Shown: positions 10,371-22,570 of the stretch, one piece after another
How positions within the stretch are numbered: the stretch's first letter is position 1
Layout of the letters: each line of letters opens with the position of its first letter
Assembly: GCA_007115705.1 (NCBI GenBank)
Contig: QXEO01000237.1
Coordinates: 1,296,972 to 1,360,971 of the forward strand
Length of the DNA stretch: 64,000 nucleotides
Origin: Dactylis glomerata
Lineage: Eukaryota; Streptophyta; Magnoliopsida; Poales; Poaceae
Direction of reading: 5' to 3'
Notes under the pieces: generated by a model
Told to the model about the DNA's origin: nothing
Databases searched by the model: none
What the model saw: only the letters and a program-made list of their open reading frames with translations
Program-made: the position numbers and the translations under genes

Positions 10371-10382
10371 GCTCTGATACCA
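10371..10382 (-). other. Copia primer binding site (initiator tRNA-Met)
   Basis: TGGTATCAGAGC on the minus strand, two bases inside the LTR end at 10385. Same site as at 1209-1220. Confidence 0.92.
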
Positions 10383-11098
10383 ATTGAACGGATCGTATGG
10401 GCACCTAGAGGGGGGGGGGTGAATAGGTGCTACTCAAATTTTAATTCTTTTTCAATTTAGGCTTGACACAAAAGGTAAATTCTCTAGATATGCAACTAAG
10501 GTGAATTTACCTATATGTCAACAAGCAAGCTAAGCAAGATACAAGTAGTAAAGACAATAAAGGATAGAGGTAACCGAGAGTGGAGCACGCGGAGACACGG
10601 ATGTAATTCCCGTAGTTCCTTCCTTTTTAGGGGAAGTACGTCTACGTTGGAGGGGTGTGGTTGCCACAAAGGCCTAACCAACGCCACAAAGGCTCACCCT
10701 ATTCTCCGGTGCAAGCTTCCGCCACAAAGGCCTAGCTTACTTTCCACTAAGGGATTCCTCAAGGCGGAATCGGCCTTTACAAAACTTGGGGCACAACTCC
10801 ACAACTGAATTGGAGGCTCCCAAGCACCACAAAGATCTCAATCAACAAGTATCAAGATTTCAATCACACAAACAAGGTCAAGGGACACAAGGGAACCCAA
10901 GACCAAAGGGCCCTCAAGCAAATGAGAGGGGAAATCAAATCGCTTCGGTGAGGATGTAGATCAAGGCCTTCTCCTTCGATTCTCCAAAGATCAAGAGCTT
11001 TGGTGGGTTGAGGGAGGAGATCTTGCGAATTTGGTGGCTCCAAATATGGTGTTCTTCTTGCACAGCTCGAGCAGCTTGAGGTGGAAGAAGGGGAGGGG

Positions 11099-11106
11099 TA
11101 TTTATA
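11099..11106 (-). promoter_or_regulatory. TATA box of the Copia 5' LTR
   Basis: TATAAATA on the minus strand, just downstream of the palindrome cluster and about 720 bases from the LTR end. Inferred as the promoter for the genomic transcript. Confidence 0.6.
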
Positions 11107-11140
11107 GCCCCTCCCAAAATGTAGCCATTGCTGACTTGGA

Positions 11141-11510
11141 GGGGCGGATTATCCGGCCAAAGTTGGGCCGGATTATCCAGCTGGCCGGATTATCCGGCCC
11201 CTGACCGGATTATCCGCCCCCCCTATCTGGGTGACGCCGCGCCAGGTCCTTAGCCGAAATTGGGGTCCTCTCTGGAGGGGCGGATTATCCGGCCACTCCT
11301 GGCCGGAATATCCGGCCCCCTATACTGGGTGACGCCGAGCCAGGGACTTAGTCGTTTTGAGCTCTCGCCTGGTGGGGGCGGATTATCCGGCCCCTGGCCG
11401 GAATATCCGGCCCCCTATACTGGGTGACGCCAAGCCAGGTCCTTAGCAGTTTTTCGGCCACTCCCCAGAGGGGTGGATTATCCAGCCACCCCTGGCCGGA
11501 TTATCCGGCC
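11141..11510. repeat. Palindrome array in Copia U3, period about 97 bp
   Basis: About ten copies of GGCCGGATTATCCGGCC or one-base variants (near 11143, 11165, 11183, 11205, 11279, 11303, 11376, 11396, 11471, 11493). They alternate with a unit containing CTGGGTGACGCC that recurs at 11227, 11325 and 11420, giving a 95-98 bp tandem period. Upstream of a TATA box this is the usual place for LTR enhancer repeats. Confidence 0.85.
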
Positions 11511-11583
11511 TGGCATTTCTTCATCTGACAATCCTGCAAAACTTAGCACACACTTAATATCCCTAATGTTGTTATCTAACACA

Positions 11584-11696
11584 CAAAATCTGAGGGAAAC
11601 AAAGTTTGCACTTTCACTAATGCTATCCAAGTTAGAATTGATGAAAATGTTAGGATGTTAGCAGAATTGCATGCCAGGTGGGAAAGAGAAGATGAG
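11584..11696 (+). pseudogene. Element Y gag fragment, left of insertion
   Basis: One frame reads a gag-type peptide ending ENVRMLAELHARWEREDE. It is cut on the left by the Copia LTR and on the right by element X. Its frame continues in phase at 18798 once the duplicated five bases and X are removed. Confidence 0.75.
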
Positions 11697-13330
11697 TGAT
11701 ACGTCTCCAACGTATCTATAATTTTTGATGCTCCATGCTTGTTTTTACACCATTTGCCTACTGTTTCGTTACACTTTGTGGCACTTTTATGCATTTTCCG
11801 GAACTAACCTACTAACAAGTCGCCACAGTGCCAGTTCCCTGTTTTCTGCTATTTTTGTGTTTTAGAAAAGCTACACAGGAAATATTCTCGGAATTGGACG
11901 AAACAAGTTCCTGAAGTCTTATTTTTCCCGAAAGCTTCCAGAGATCCGAAGAGGAGTTGGAGGGGGGCCACGAGGGCCCCACACACCAGGGCGGCGTGGC
12001 CCAGCCCCTGGCCGCGCCCCCTATGTGTGAGGTTGCCTCGGGCCACCTCTGACGATGCCCCTTCGCCTATAAAGACCCCCCGACGGAAAAAACCTAAAGC
12101 CCCGATCAATTTTCCAGAACACATCGCAATCCGCCACCGCCGTCGACCCAAAGATCGGGAGGGTCCAGAAGCTCTTCCCGGCACCCTGCCGGAGAGGGAA
12201 ATCGCCACCGGAGGTCTTCTTCATCGCCATGCTTGCCTCCGGAGCGATGAGTGAGTAGTCTACCTTGGACTATGGGTCCATAGCAGTAGCTAGATGGTTG
12301 TCTCCTCCACCATGTGCTTCATGTTTAGATCTCATGAGCTGCCCTACATGATTGAGATCACCGTTATGTAATTCTACATGTTTGGTTTGTTGGGATCCGA
12401 TGAATATTGGTGTTATGATTGAGTTGCTATACTGAAATATATCTTATGTTATCTCTATGTTGTTTATGATCTTGCATGCTCTCCGTTGTTAGTAGCTATC
12501 TTGGCCGAGTAGTTGCTAGTGACTCCAAGAGGGGGTATTTATGCTCGATAGTGGGTTCATGCCTCTATTTAACCTGGGGGAGTGACAGAAACCTCTAAGG
12601 TTGTAGATGTGCTATTGCTACTAGGGAGAAAACAACATTCATATGCTCAAGGGCATATGCTTTGTTTATATTACACACTTTGCTTAATGCAATTATCTAT
12701 TGTTCGCAACTTAATACTCATGGGGTGTTCGGATGATATCCCCGTGAGTGGATTATTAGTCATAGATGCAGTTGGATGGCGGTCTATGTATTTTGTTGTA
12801 ATGCCCAGAGTAAATCGCATAGTGATCTTCTTGACATATCACGTTATCTTTATTCTATCAATTGCCTAACTGTAATTTGTTTACCCAACATGTGTTATTT
12901 ATCTTATGGAGAGACACCACTAGTGAACTGTGGACCCCGGTCCTATTTCCATCATATTGCTATCACCTGTTTACTTTACTCGCACTGTTTACTTTACTCG
13001 CATACTTTCACTGCTTTCCACTCGATATGCTCATACCCTTTGTTTCAAGCAAACCGGTGAGATTGACAACCTCATCGCAAGTTGGGAACACAGTATTTGG
13101 TTGTGTTGTGTGCAGGTTCCACGTTGCTGCTAGCAAAGCAAAGCTTGGACGAGGCGCCATATATAAATTATCCGAAGTTGTCGCGAAGCTTGCAAGCATC
13201 ACCTTTAGTCGTTTGTCTCTCCTCTCCTGATCGACAAACCTTGGCTTCTTACTGAGGGAAAATCTTGCTGCTATATTCATCATACCTTCCTCTTGGGGTT
13301 CCCAACGGGCTGGTCATTTACCACGCATCA
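11697..13330 (+). repeat. Element X 5' LTR
   Basis: Begins TGATACGTCTCCAACG and ends TTTACCACGCATCA. TATAAAG at 12068-12074 is the likely promoter. Short ORFs in it (around 12021-12254 and 12582-13230) recur in every LTR of the family and have no protein signature. Confidence 0.9.
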
Positions 13331-13341
13331 AGCATATTTTC

Positions 13342-13359
13342 TGGCGCCATTGCCGGGGA
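13342..13359 (+). other. Element X primer binding site (tRNA-Asp type)
   Basis: TGGCGCCATTGCCGGGGA, eleven bases after the LTR. It differs by one base from the common grass Gypsy site with GTTGCC, which matches the 3' end of plant tRNA-Asp. Confidence 0.75.
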
Positions 13360-13527
13360 GGAAGTAGAAGACTTCTGCGAGGGGAGTTTTTCGCACGCAC
13401 ATCCTTTACTTTGTTATTGTTTTGCTTTACTTTATTTATTTTACCTGCATCATTTTTTATCAAAAACCCAAAAAAAATTAGAATCCTTGGTAGTTGTTTT
13501 TATTTGTTTGCTTTTAGTTTTGCTAAA

Positions 13528-14223
13528 ATGAGTAATCCTGAAGTAGAAGTTCGTAGTTTTAAGCAACAAGAAGGAGAAAGTTTAAAAGATGCTTGGTACC
13601 GTATTAACAATGCCCATCATAGGTGTATAAAAAAGCACGCTACCACGATCCTCCTTAGAAATTTTTATGTTGGTATATCTAGTTGGAATAGGTATGTTCT
13701 CGATACTCTTACATGAGGTAATTTTCTGGGTACTCCCGCTGGAGAAGCATGCACTATAATTGAAAGTTTAGTGGGAATACCACCTATTCATGTTGCTAAA
13801 ACCGAGACCACCTTGGAGGAGGTGGTAGAAAAGCTCAGCTCTTTAGAGAAAAGTTTGCCAAGTATCCTAGAAAATGCTAGCCGAGTTAGTGAATTAATAG
13901 AAAACATTGGTAAGAGAATTACCATTTTAGAGGCTAGCACTACTCTTGATAATCAAAACTTAAGGATTGGTAAACTAGAGGAGTCTATGGAAACTCTTAG
14001 CTTAATCTTCTCTTCTCTTAAATTTAAGAAAGAGAAAGTGTTTGTCAGAAAAGAGCAAAAATTTATGTATGTTCCCAAGGTTTCTGCGCTTAAACCTCAA
14101 CATGTTCTTAAAATTGGTAAGACTCTTAGTTCCACTAAGGGTGACTTGCAGGTTGAATCATCTTCGGGAACCTCCAAAGAGCCTACTGAGGTAATTGATG
14201 CTTCATCACTTGATGTTACTTGA
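13528..14223 (+). pseudogene. Element X gag remnant
   Basis: ATG at 13528 opens MSNPEVEVRSFKQQEGESLK, followed by AWYRINNAHHRC, matching the start of Athila-type retrotransposon gag. A TGA at 13714-13716 interrupts it; the same frame then runs on from about 13771 to 14223 with coiled-coil-like residues (VVEKLSSLEKSL, IGKRITILEAS). The remainder is lysine-rich. There is no zinc knuckle or protease, so the protein is shorter than an autonomous gag. The end, ASSLDVT, matches the end of the Y ORF (ASSLDIT), showing a shared coding boundary. Confidence 0.7.
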
Positions 14224-17143
14224 TTCGCAATTTTCTGCGCCTAGCTCAAAGGCGTTAAAGAAAAGCACTCTTGGGAGATAACCCAATGTTTTTATTTTCA
14301 GTACTTTTTCTTTTATTTGAGTCTTGGATGTCATTACTACTGTAATGACCGCTCCTTATCCTTTTTATTTCATTGTTGTGCCAAGAGAAGCCTCTAATTT
14401 GAGTGAGGTAAGATTTGGGGATGTTGCTGTCCTGAAACTGTTTTCGGTGCTGCACCGTAAAAATTCGTGAAATTCTGTGTATATCATTTGGACCTGCGCT
14501 TTCTTGCGCATATGCCCCAGGTTATATCCAAACTTTCGTTAGTTGAACACTTTTTGATTTGAGCAACAGAAAACCCCTTAAAAATTCGACCTTTGTCAGC
14601 TGTTCTGTTTTGACAGATTTCTGCCAATATTTGTGTTTGCCGCTTTATCGCTTTCTTTTGAGTTCTTTTGATCACGGAACTTTTGGGGAAGTTGCTACAG
14701 TAGTATATGCTATATATGTGGTGGTTTTGGGTTGAAACCTGAAGCAAAAAGAGGTTGATTATATGTTATGCTTGCACTAATGTTGCTAATAGATTTGTGT
14801 TTAGTTTTGTATGAAGGAAGTTTTCAAGTGTAGGGATTGGAGAATGATGAGATGAGTTGAAGAATGGACAAAATCTCAAGCTTGGGGATGCCCATGCATC
14901 ACCCCAAGAAATATCCAAGAAGTACAAGCGTCAAAGCTTGGGGATGCCCCCGAGGCACCCCTTCTTCATCGGCAAAAATCAGGTCACCTTTCAAAACACT
15001 ATATTTTTATTGCTTCATGCACTATGTGTTTTTCTTGGAGCGTCAGTTGTTTTAGTTTTCTTAGTTAGTTTAGTTTTGTTTGCTGCAATAAATGTTTGGA
15101 CCCCAACAAATTTCCTTTGGAGAAGTTTCCTTGCTTTTCATTTGTCAAGAACGCTCTAGTTTTCACTTTTATCAAAAACCGAGTGTTCTTCTTTTTTCTG
15201 CTACTGCTTTTGGTTTTCGTTTTCGCCTTGATTTGCGTTCAGACCTTGTCATATATTTTCATCAAGGTCTATTTTTGCCTCTGATCTTTATTGGTTTTCA
15301 TCAAAAGAGGTGTTTATAAAAATTTCAAATGGTGTTGGAAAAGAGAAAAAGCTTTATGCAAAAAAGTGGTACAAGAAGGAGCTTGTGTAGACTGTGGCTT
15401 AGGCTTTTTCATGTCATGCTTGATGTCTTTTTGATAGTATGCTTAGTGGTTTTTCTGTAGCATGACTTGTCTCAAATAACTGAGATTGCTTAATGAGCCT
15501 TTGAAAAAATCATGCGTTGTTTTTATTGTTTGGAAGCATTATTTTGGTTTTCTCCTTGATGCTTTATTTGGGTTGACTTGGCGCATGCTCACACATGTTA
15601 GACTCTTACAAAGTCGCCAATAGCCTCTATGATCATTTAGTTTTTGACTTTTGATGCCATCTTATGCTTCTTTTAATGTCGCTTTGTCGCTTTGCATGAT
15701 TATGGCCATTATTGCTCTCTTAGTTGGTCGCTCCCAGTCTTTTGCTAGCCCTCGCCTTGTACTGAGTATGAGCTCTACTCGTGCATCCAACTCCTAAAAA
15801 CCAAAGTTTTCCAAAGTGTCCACCATACATACCTATTAGCAATTTGCTATTCCAAGTAAATTTGACTTGCTTTTATCTACTCTTCAAATTAAACTCTTAC
15901 CAGTGTTATGCGAAAATTGGTCAGTAAAGCTCTCACGAACTGGAAGGCGCACTTTACTTTTTCCTGTTCTTAAAAATTTGACATTGTGGTCTCTTATGTT
16001 GAGTTGATATGCTTGCAAGTTGTAAGTTGGATACTAGCCCAACCATGCTGTCATGGGGCAAGCTTTCAACGTTGCACCTCTTATTTGAGTTGATATCGTG
16101 ATCTTTTGTTTATGGATGCCCGCGGTGTGAAATGAATGGGGAATCTTGCGGGGATCATGGAGTTTGTATATGTGTTAGGGAAACGCCTGGGCCGCCAATC
16201 TAAGCCATGCATAATTCATGGTGGAAATTTGCAGCATACCCATGGTGGACATTCGACGACGCATCTCAAAATAAAAAGCTATACAAATGGCAAATAAAAG
16301 AGATGTCGAGGTGTTCATTGTCTGCTTGTCCTGTCATTTTGATGTGGGCTTGTTCCATGTCATTGGGCACGGAGGTACCCCATTGGCGGTTCTCGATGAT
16401 ACATATATACTTACAATGACAAGAGCCTTGTTTGGGACTCTAAGTTGAGTAGCATGAGGTTTGGGTACTCGTATTCATGGGACACGAGGTTTTGAACTTA
16501 TGATTTGTCAAGCATATGCATCATAATTGTTCTCGCATTAACTCTAACCATTCAAGATGCTTATGATGGGGGCAATGAGAGCTCAAAGCCGGTAAGTACC
16601 ATAATTTTTGAAGGTTATAAAACTTGCAATCACTGCTTCCCTCCGCGAAGGGCCTTTCTTTTACTTTTATGTTGAGTCACCACCTTCTATCTTTATGCAC
16701 CATTAAGAGAGCATAGTTGTCATTCTTAGTATAATGTGCATTGTCCCAAAGTTTTCATTGATTGATTCATATTGTTGGTTTCACTTGTTCTTAAATTATT
16801 TGTATCTAGTCGCCCACTTAAACTTGAAGGTGTCCTATGCATTTATGTTTTGCTCTCTATGAAGGACAAGCTGAAAACCATTTGTATGTTTTTCCTTATG
16901 ATTTGAACACATGTTTGACTTTCATTGTTTCATTTTCATGATCTTTTGTTTGTGTTCATTTGCATGTTATAACATGGTTGCTAAGTTTATATTGTCAAGA
17001 TTATATCTTTCATGCCCATGTTTTAAGTTCTTATGATCCTAGCTCACAAATGCTTACATATATGATCAAGATTGTGTAGGTGCATGTCACCTCAAAAATT
17101 ATTCTTTTGTTATCACTTACCTACTCGAGGACGAGCAGGAGTT
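14224..17143 (+). other. Element X noncoding internal region
   Basis: Nearly 3 kb with no supported ORF; AT-rich and rich in T-runs. It is clearly alignable with 19635-22556 of element Y. It carries two internal copies of AAGCTTGGGGATGC (14878-14891, 14934-14947), the same word as the polypurine tract at 17144. Confidence 0.75.
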
Positions 17144-17158
17144 AAGCTTGGGGATGCT
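17144..17158 (+). other. Element X polypurine tract
   Basis: AAGCTTGGGGATGCT directly before the 3' LTR at 17159, the expected place for plus-strand priming. Confidence 0.7.
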
Positions 17159-18792
17159 TGATACGTCTCCAACGTATCTATAATTTTTGATGCTCCATGC
17201 TTGTTTTTACACCATTTGCCTACTGTTTCGTTACACTTTGTGGCACTTTTATGCATTTTCCGGAACTAACCTACTAACAAGTCGCCACAGTGTCAGTTCC
17301 CTATTTTCTGCTGTTTTTGTGTTTCAGAAAAGCTACACAGGAAATATTCTCGGAATTGGACGAAACAAGTTCCTAAAGTCTTATTTTTTCCGGAAGCTTC
17401 CAGAGATCCGAAGAGGAGTTGGAGGGGGGCCACGAGGGCCCCACACACCAGGGCGGCGTGGCCCAGCCCCTAGCCGCGCCCCCTATGTGTGAGGTTGCCT
17501 CGGGCCACCTCTGACGATGCCCCTTCGCCTATAAAGACCCCTCGACGGAAAAAACCTAAAGCCCCAATCAATTTTCCAGAACACATCGCGATCCGCCGCC
17601 GCCGTCGACCCGAAGATCGGGAGGGTCTAGAAGCTCTTCCCAGCACCCTGCCGGAGAGGGGAATCGCCACCGGAGGTCTTCTTCATCGCCATGCTTGCCT
17701 CCGGAGCGATGAGTGAGTAGTCTACCTTGGACTATGGGTCCATAGTAGTAGCTAGATGGCTGTCTCCTCCACCATGTGCTTCATGTTTAGATCTCATGAG
17801 CTGCCCTAGATGATTGAGATCACCGTTATGTAATTCTACATGTTTGGTTTGTTGGGATCCGATGAATATTGGTGTTATGATTGAGTTGCTATACTGAAAT
17901 ATATTTTATGTTATCTCTATGTTGTTTATGATCTTGCATGCTCTCCGTTGTTAGTAGCTATCTTGGCCGAGTAGTTGCTAGTGACTCCAAGAGGGGGTAT
18001 TTATGCTCGATAGTGGGTTCATGACTCTATTTAACCTGGGGGAGTGACAAAAACCTCTAAGGTGGTAGATGTGCTGTTGCTACTAGGGAGAAAACAACAT
18101 TCATATGCTCAATGGCATATGCTTTGTTTACATTGCACACTTTGCTTAATGCAATTATCTGTTGTTCGCAACTTAATACTCATGGGGTGTTCGGATGATA
18201 TCCCCGTGAGTGGATTATTAGTCATAGATGCAGTTGGATGGCGGTCTATGTATTTTGTTGTAATGCCCAGAGTAAATCGCATAGTGATCTTCTTGACATA
18301 TCACGTTATCTTTATTCTATCAATTGCCCAACTGTAATTTGTTTACCCAGCATGTGTTATTTATCTTATGGAGAGACACCACTAGTGAACTGTGGACCCC
18401 GGTCCTATTTCCATCATATTGCTATCACCTGTTTACTTTACTCGCACTGTTTACTTTACTCGCATACTTTCACTGCTTTCCACTCGATACGCTCATACCC
18501 TTTGTTTCAAGCAAACCGGTGAGATTGACAACCTCATCGCAAGTTGGGAACAAAGTATTTGGTTGTGTTGTGTGCAGGTTCCACGTTGCTGCTAGCAAAG
18601 CAAAGCTTGGACGAGGCGCCATATATAAATTGTCTGAAGCCGTCGCGAAGCTTGCAAGCATCACCTTCAGTCGTTTGTCTCTCCTCTCCTGATCGACAAA
18701 CCTCGGTTTCTTACTGAGGGAAAATCTTGCTGCTATATTCATCATACCTTCCTCTTGGGGTTCCCAACGGGCTGGTCATTTACCACGCATCA
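17159..18792 (+). repeat. Element X 3' LTR
   Basis: Same length (1634) and nearly the same sequence as 11697-13330, with scattered single-base differences. TATAAAG at 17530-17536. Confidence 0.9.
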
Positions 18793-18797
18793 ATAAG

Positions 18798-19634
18798 ATG
18801 GCTAGAAAGATGAAGGTATGTACCATTACTACCACTAATGATGTTGTTACAAATGCTAGCAATCCTCTTACTTTGATTGGTGTAGAGAAAACTCCCACTC
18901 CTTGTGTTAAAAAGCCCAAAACTGCAAAAACTTTTTCTCAAAAGAGTGCTGAAATTTTTCGGAGTGTAGGAGATGATAGCTCTATTTCTTTTAATGATTT
19001 TGATGTTGATGGCTGCAATATATCTGAAGTTATTTTGTTCTTGCAAAAGCTTGCTTTGAGTCCCAATGCTAGTCCTATAAATATTGCTTTTACTAAGCAT
19101 ATTACCAATGCTCTCATGAAAATTAGGGATGAAAAGTTGAAGCAAAAAGTTTCTATTCCCAAGAAGTTAGAAGATGGTTGGGAACCCATCATTGATATGC
19201 ATGTTAATGGTTTTGATTGCCATGCTTTATGTGATCTAGATGCTAGTATTTCTATTATGCCTAGAAAAATTTATGACATGCTTGATTTACCACCGCTTGA
19301 AAAGTGTTATTATGATGTTCCTATTGCTGATGTTGCTAAGAAGAAACCTTTGGGAAGGATTAATGATGTTCTTATTATGGTTAACAATAACCTTGTTCCC
19401 GTTGATTTTCTTGTTATGGATGTTGACTGCAATGCTTCATGTCCTATTATTTTGGGAAGACCCTTTCTTTGAACTGTAGGTGCCATCATTGATATGAGGG
19501 AAGGCACCATCAAATATCAATTCCCACTCAAGAAAGGTATGGAACACTTCCCTAGAAAGAGAAAGAAATTACTTTTTGACTCTATCCTTAGAGCAAATTA
19601 TGAGCTTGATGCTTCATCACTTGATATTACTTGA
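18798..19634 (+). pseudogene. Element Y gag-protease, right of insertion
   Basis: Continues the Y gag frame from 11696. The C-terminal half is a retropepsin-type protease: WEPIIDMHVNGFDCHALCDL, then DASISIMPRKIYDML, and ILGRPFL. The active site reads DLDAS where the related plant proteases usually have DLGAS, so the glycine is lost. A TGA at 19470-19472 stops the frame right after ILGRPFL; the same frame continues with a normal protease end to 19634. CGA to TGA is the simplest origin. No reverse transcriptase follows. Confidence 0.8.
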
Positions 19635-22556
19635 TTTGCACTTTCTGCGCCTAGCTCAAAGGTGTTAAAGAAAAGCACTCTTGGGAGATAACCCATTGTT
19701 TTACTTTAAGTTCTTTTTCTTTTATTTGAGTCTCTGAAGTTATTACTACTGTAACAACCATTCCTTATCCTTTTTATTTCATTTTTGTGCCAAGAGAAAC
19801 CTTTAATTTGAGTGAGGTAAGATTTGGGGATGTTGCTATCCTGAAACAGATTTCAGTGCTGCACCGTAAAAATTCGTGAAAATTCTCAGAATATATTTTT
19901 GACCTGTGATTTATTTTTCATATGCCCCAGATTATATCCAAACTTTCATTAGTTATACACTTTTTGATTTGAGCAACAGAAAACCCTTGAAAAAATCGAC
20001 CTTTGTCAGCTGTTCTGTTTTGACAGATTTCTGCCACTATTTGTGTTTGCCTCTCGATCGCTTTCTTTTTGAGTTCTTTTAATCATGGAACTTTTGGGGA
20101 AGTTGCTACAGTAGTATATGCTTTATATGTGGTGGTTTTGAGTTGAAATCTGAAGCAAAAAAGGGTTAATTCATTATTATGCTTACACTAATGTTGCTAA
20201 TAGAATTGTGTTGAGTTTTGTTTGAAGGAAGTTTTCAAGTGTAGGGATTGGAGAATGATGAGATGAGTTGAAGAATGGAAAAAAGCTCAAGCTTGGGGAT
20301 GCCCATGCACCCCAAGAAATATTTAAGAGGTACAAGCGTCAAAGCTTGGGGATGCCCCCGAGGCACCACTTCTTCATCGGCAAAAAATCAGATCACCTTT
20401 CAACACACTATATTTTTATTGCTTCATGCACTATGCGTTTTTCTTGGAACGTCTTTACTTTAGTTTTCAGTTTTCTTTAGTTTTGTTTGCTGCAATAAAT
20501 GGTTGGACCCCAACAAATTTCTTTTGGAGAAGTTGCCTTCCTTTTCATTTGCCAAGAACACTCCGTTTTTCACTCTTATTGTTCAACGAGTGTTCTCTTT
20601 TTCTAGAACTGCGTTTAGCTTTCGTTATTCGCCTTAATTTTTGTTCAGATCTTGTTATATCTTTATATCAAGGTGTATTTTTACCTCTGGTCCATGTTGG
20701 CTTTCATCAAAAGAGTTGTTTCAAAAAGGTTCGAATGGTGTTGGAAAAGCGAAAAAATTTCATGCAAAAAGAAGTGGTACAAAAAGGAGCTTGTTTAGAA
20801 TGTGGCTTAGACTTTTTCATGTCGTGCTTGATGTCGTTTTGATAGTACGCTTAGTGGTTTTGCTGTAGCATGACTTGTCTCAAATGACTGAGATTGTTTA
20901 ATGAGCCTTTGAAAAAATCATGCGTTGTTTTTATTATTTGGAAGCATTAATTTGGTTTTCTCCTTGATGCTTTATTTGCGTTGACTTGGCGCATGCTTAC
21001 ACATGTTTGACTCATACAAAGTCGCCATAAGCCTCTACGATCATTTAGTTTTTTGGCTTTTGATGCCATCTTATGCTTCTCTTAATGATGTTTTATCGCT
21101 ATGCATGATTATGGCCGTTATTGCTCTCTTAGTTGGTCGCTCCCAGTCTTTTGCTAGCCCTCATTTTGTACTGAGTATGAGCTCTACTCGTGCATCCAAC
21201 TCCCAAAAACCAAGTTGTTCCAATATGTCCACCATACATACCTATTAGCAATTTGCTATTCCAAAGTACATTTGACTTGCTTTTATCTATCCTTCAAATT
21301 AAACTCTTTTGGTGTTATGCGAAAATTGGTCAGTAAAGCTCTCACGAACCTGATGGCACACTTTATTTTTCTCATTCTTAAAAATTTGACATTGTGGCTC
21401 TCTTATATTGAGTTGTTATGCTTGCAAGTTGTAAGTTGGAAATTAGCCAAACCATGCCGTCATGGGGTAAGCTTTCAACATTGCACTTCTTATTTGAGTT
21501 GATATCGTGATCTTTTGTTTATGGATACTCGCGATGTGAAATAAGTTGGGAATCTTGCGGGATCATGGAGTTTGTATACGTGTTAGAGAAACGCATGGAC
21601 CGCCAATCTAAGCCATGCATAATTCATGGTGGAAATTTATAGCATGCCCATAGTGAACATTCGACGACGCATCTCAAAATAAAAAGCTATACCAAAGGTA
21701 AATAAAAGAGATGTTGAGGTGTTCATTGTCTGTTTGTCCTGTCATTTTGATGTGGGCTTGTTCCATGTCATTGGGCACGGAGGTACCCCGTTGGCGGTTC
21801 TCGATGATACGTGTATACTTACAATGATAAGAGCTTGCTTGGGACTCTAAGTCGAGTAGCATGAGGTTTGGGTATTTGTACTTCACGGGACACAAGATTT
21901 TCAACTTATGATTTGTCAAGCATATGCTTCATAATTGTAATCGCATTAACTTTAACCATTCAAGATGCCTATGATGGGGGCAATGAGAGCTCAAAGCTAG
22001 TAAGTACCATAATTTTTGAAGGTTTATAAAACTTGCAATCACTGCTTTCCTCTGCGAAGGGCCTTTCTTTTACTTTAATGTTGAGTCTCCACCTTCTATC
22101 TTTATGCACGGTCTAAGAGAGCATAGTTGTCATTCTGAGTTTAGTGTGCATAGTCCCAAAGTTTATCATTGATTGACTCATGATTTTGGTTTCACTTGTT
22201 CTTAAATTATTTGTATCTAGTCGCCCTCTTAAACTTGAAGGTGTCCTATGCATTTATGTTTTTCTCTCTCATGAAGGACAAGCTGAAAACCATTTGCTAT
22301 GTTTTTCCATATGATTTGAACACACGTTTAACTTTCATTGTTTCATTTTCATGATCTTACGTTTGTGTTCTTTTTCATGTTATAACATGGTTGCTAAGTT
22401 TCTTCTATCAAGATTATGTCTTTCATGCCCATGTTTTAAGTTCTTTTGATCCCAGCACTCAATGCTCTACATAGATGATCAAGATTGTATTGGTGCATGT
22501 CACCTCAAAAATTATTCTTTTATTATCACTTACCTACTCGAGGACGAGCACGAGTT
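19635..22556 (+). other. Element Y noncoding internal region
   Basis: No supported ORF. Alignable with 14224-17143 in element X with many substitutions and small indels, so the two copies are older than the X LTR pair. AAGCTTGGGGATGC occurs at 20289-20302 and 20342-20355. Confidence 0.75.
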
Positions 22557-22570
22557 AAGCTTAAGGATGC

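Larger units (their letters stand above)
1549..11583 (-). mobile_element. Ty1/Copia LTR retrotransposon with extra gene
   Basis: Minus-strand order: 5' LTR (10385-11583), primer site, gag, pol (protease, integrase, reverse transcriptase, RNase H), then a spacer with a second promoter and an extra gene, then a 3' untranslated stretch ending at 1549, where the 3' LTR has been lost to a deletion. The domain order with integrase before reverse transcriptase defines Copia. An extra ORF between pol and the 3' LTR is typical of the SIRE/Maximus branch, so that is my best placement (inference). The 5' LTR abuts Athila-like gag coding sequence at 11584, so the element probably inserted into that older element. 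Confidence 0.8.
10385..11583 (-). repeat. Copia 5' LTR
   Basis: About 1.2 kb. On the minus strand it starts TGTTAGATAACAAC or two bases earlier, and ends CGATCCGTTCA before the primer site. It contains a palindrome-rich U3 (11141-11510), a TATA box, and R/U5 shared with 1223-1548. The outer edge is set to within a few bases by the start of in-frame Athila-like gag at 11584. The matching 3' LTR is missing. Confidence 0.8.
11697..18792 (+). mobile_element. Complete non-autonomous Athila-like element X
   Basis: 7096 bases with two LTRs of 1634 bases each, a primer site, one broken gag ORF, a long noncoding region, a polypurine tract, and flanking 5-bp duplications atgag (11692-11696) and ataag (18793-18797), which differ by one transition. 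No pol domain is present, so movement must have depended on enzymes from another element. The host site is the gag of relative Y. Confidence 0.88.

Noticed and set aside
11141..11510. CRISPR-like array of palindromic repeats
   Set aside because: The setting is a plant LTR, spacers are themselves repeated, and there are no cas genes.
12582..13230. ORFs inside the Athila-like LTRs, repeated at 18044-18692 and 23454-23972
   Set aside because: They recur because the LTR recurs; frames differ in the diverged copy and there is no protein signature.
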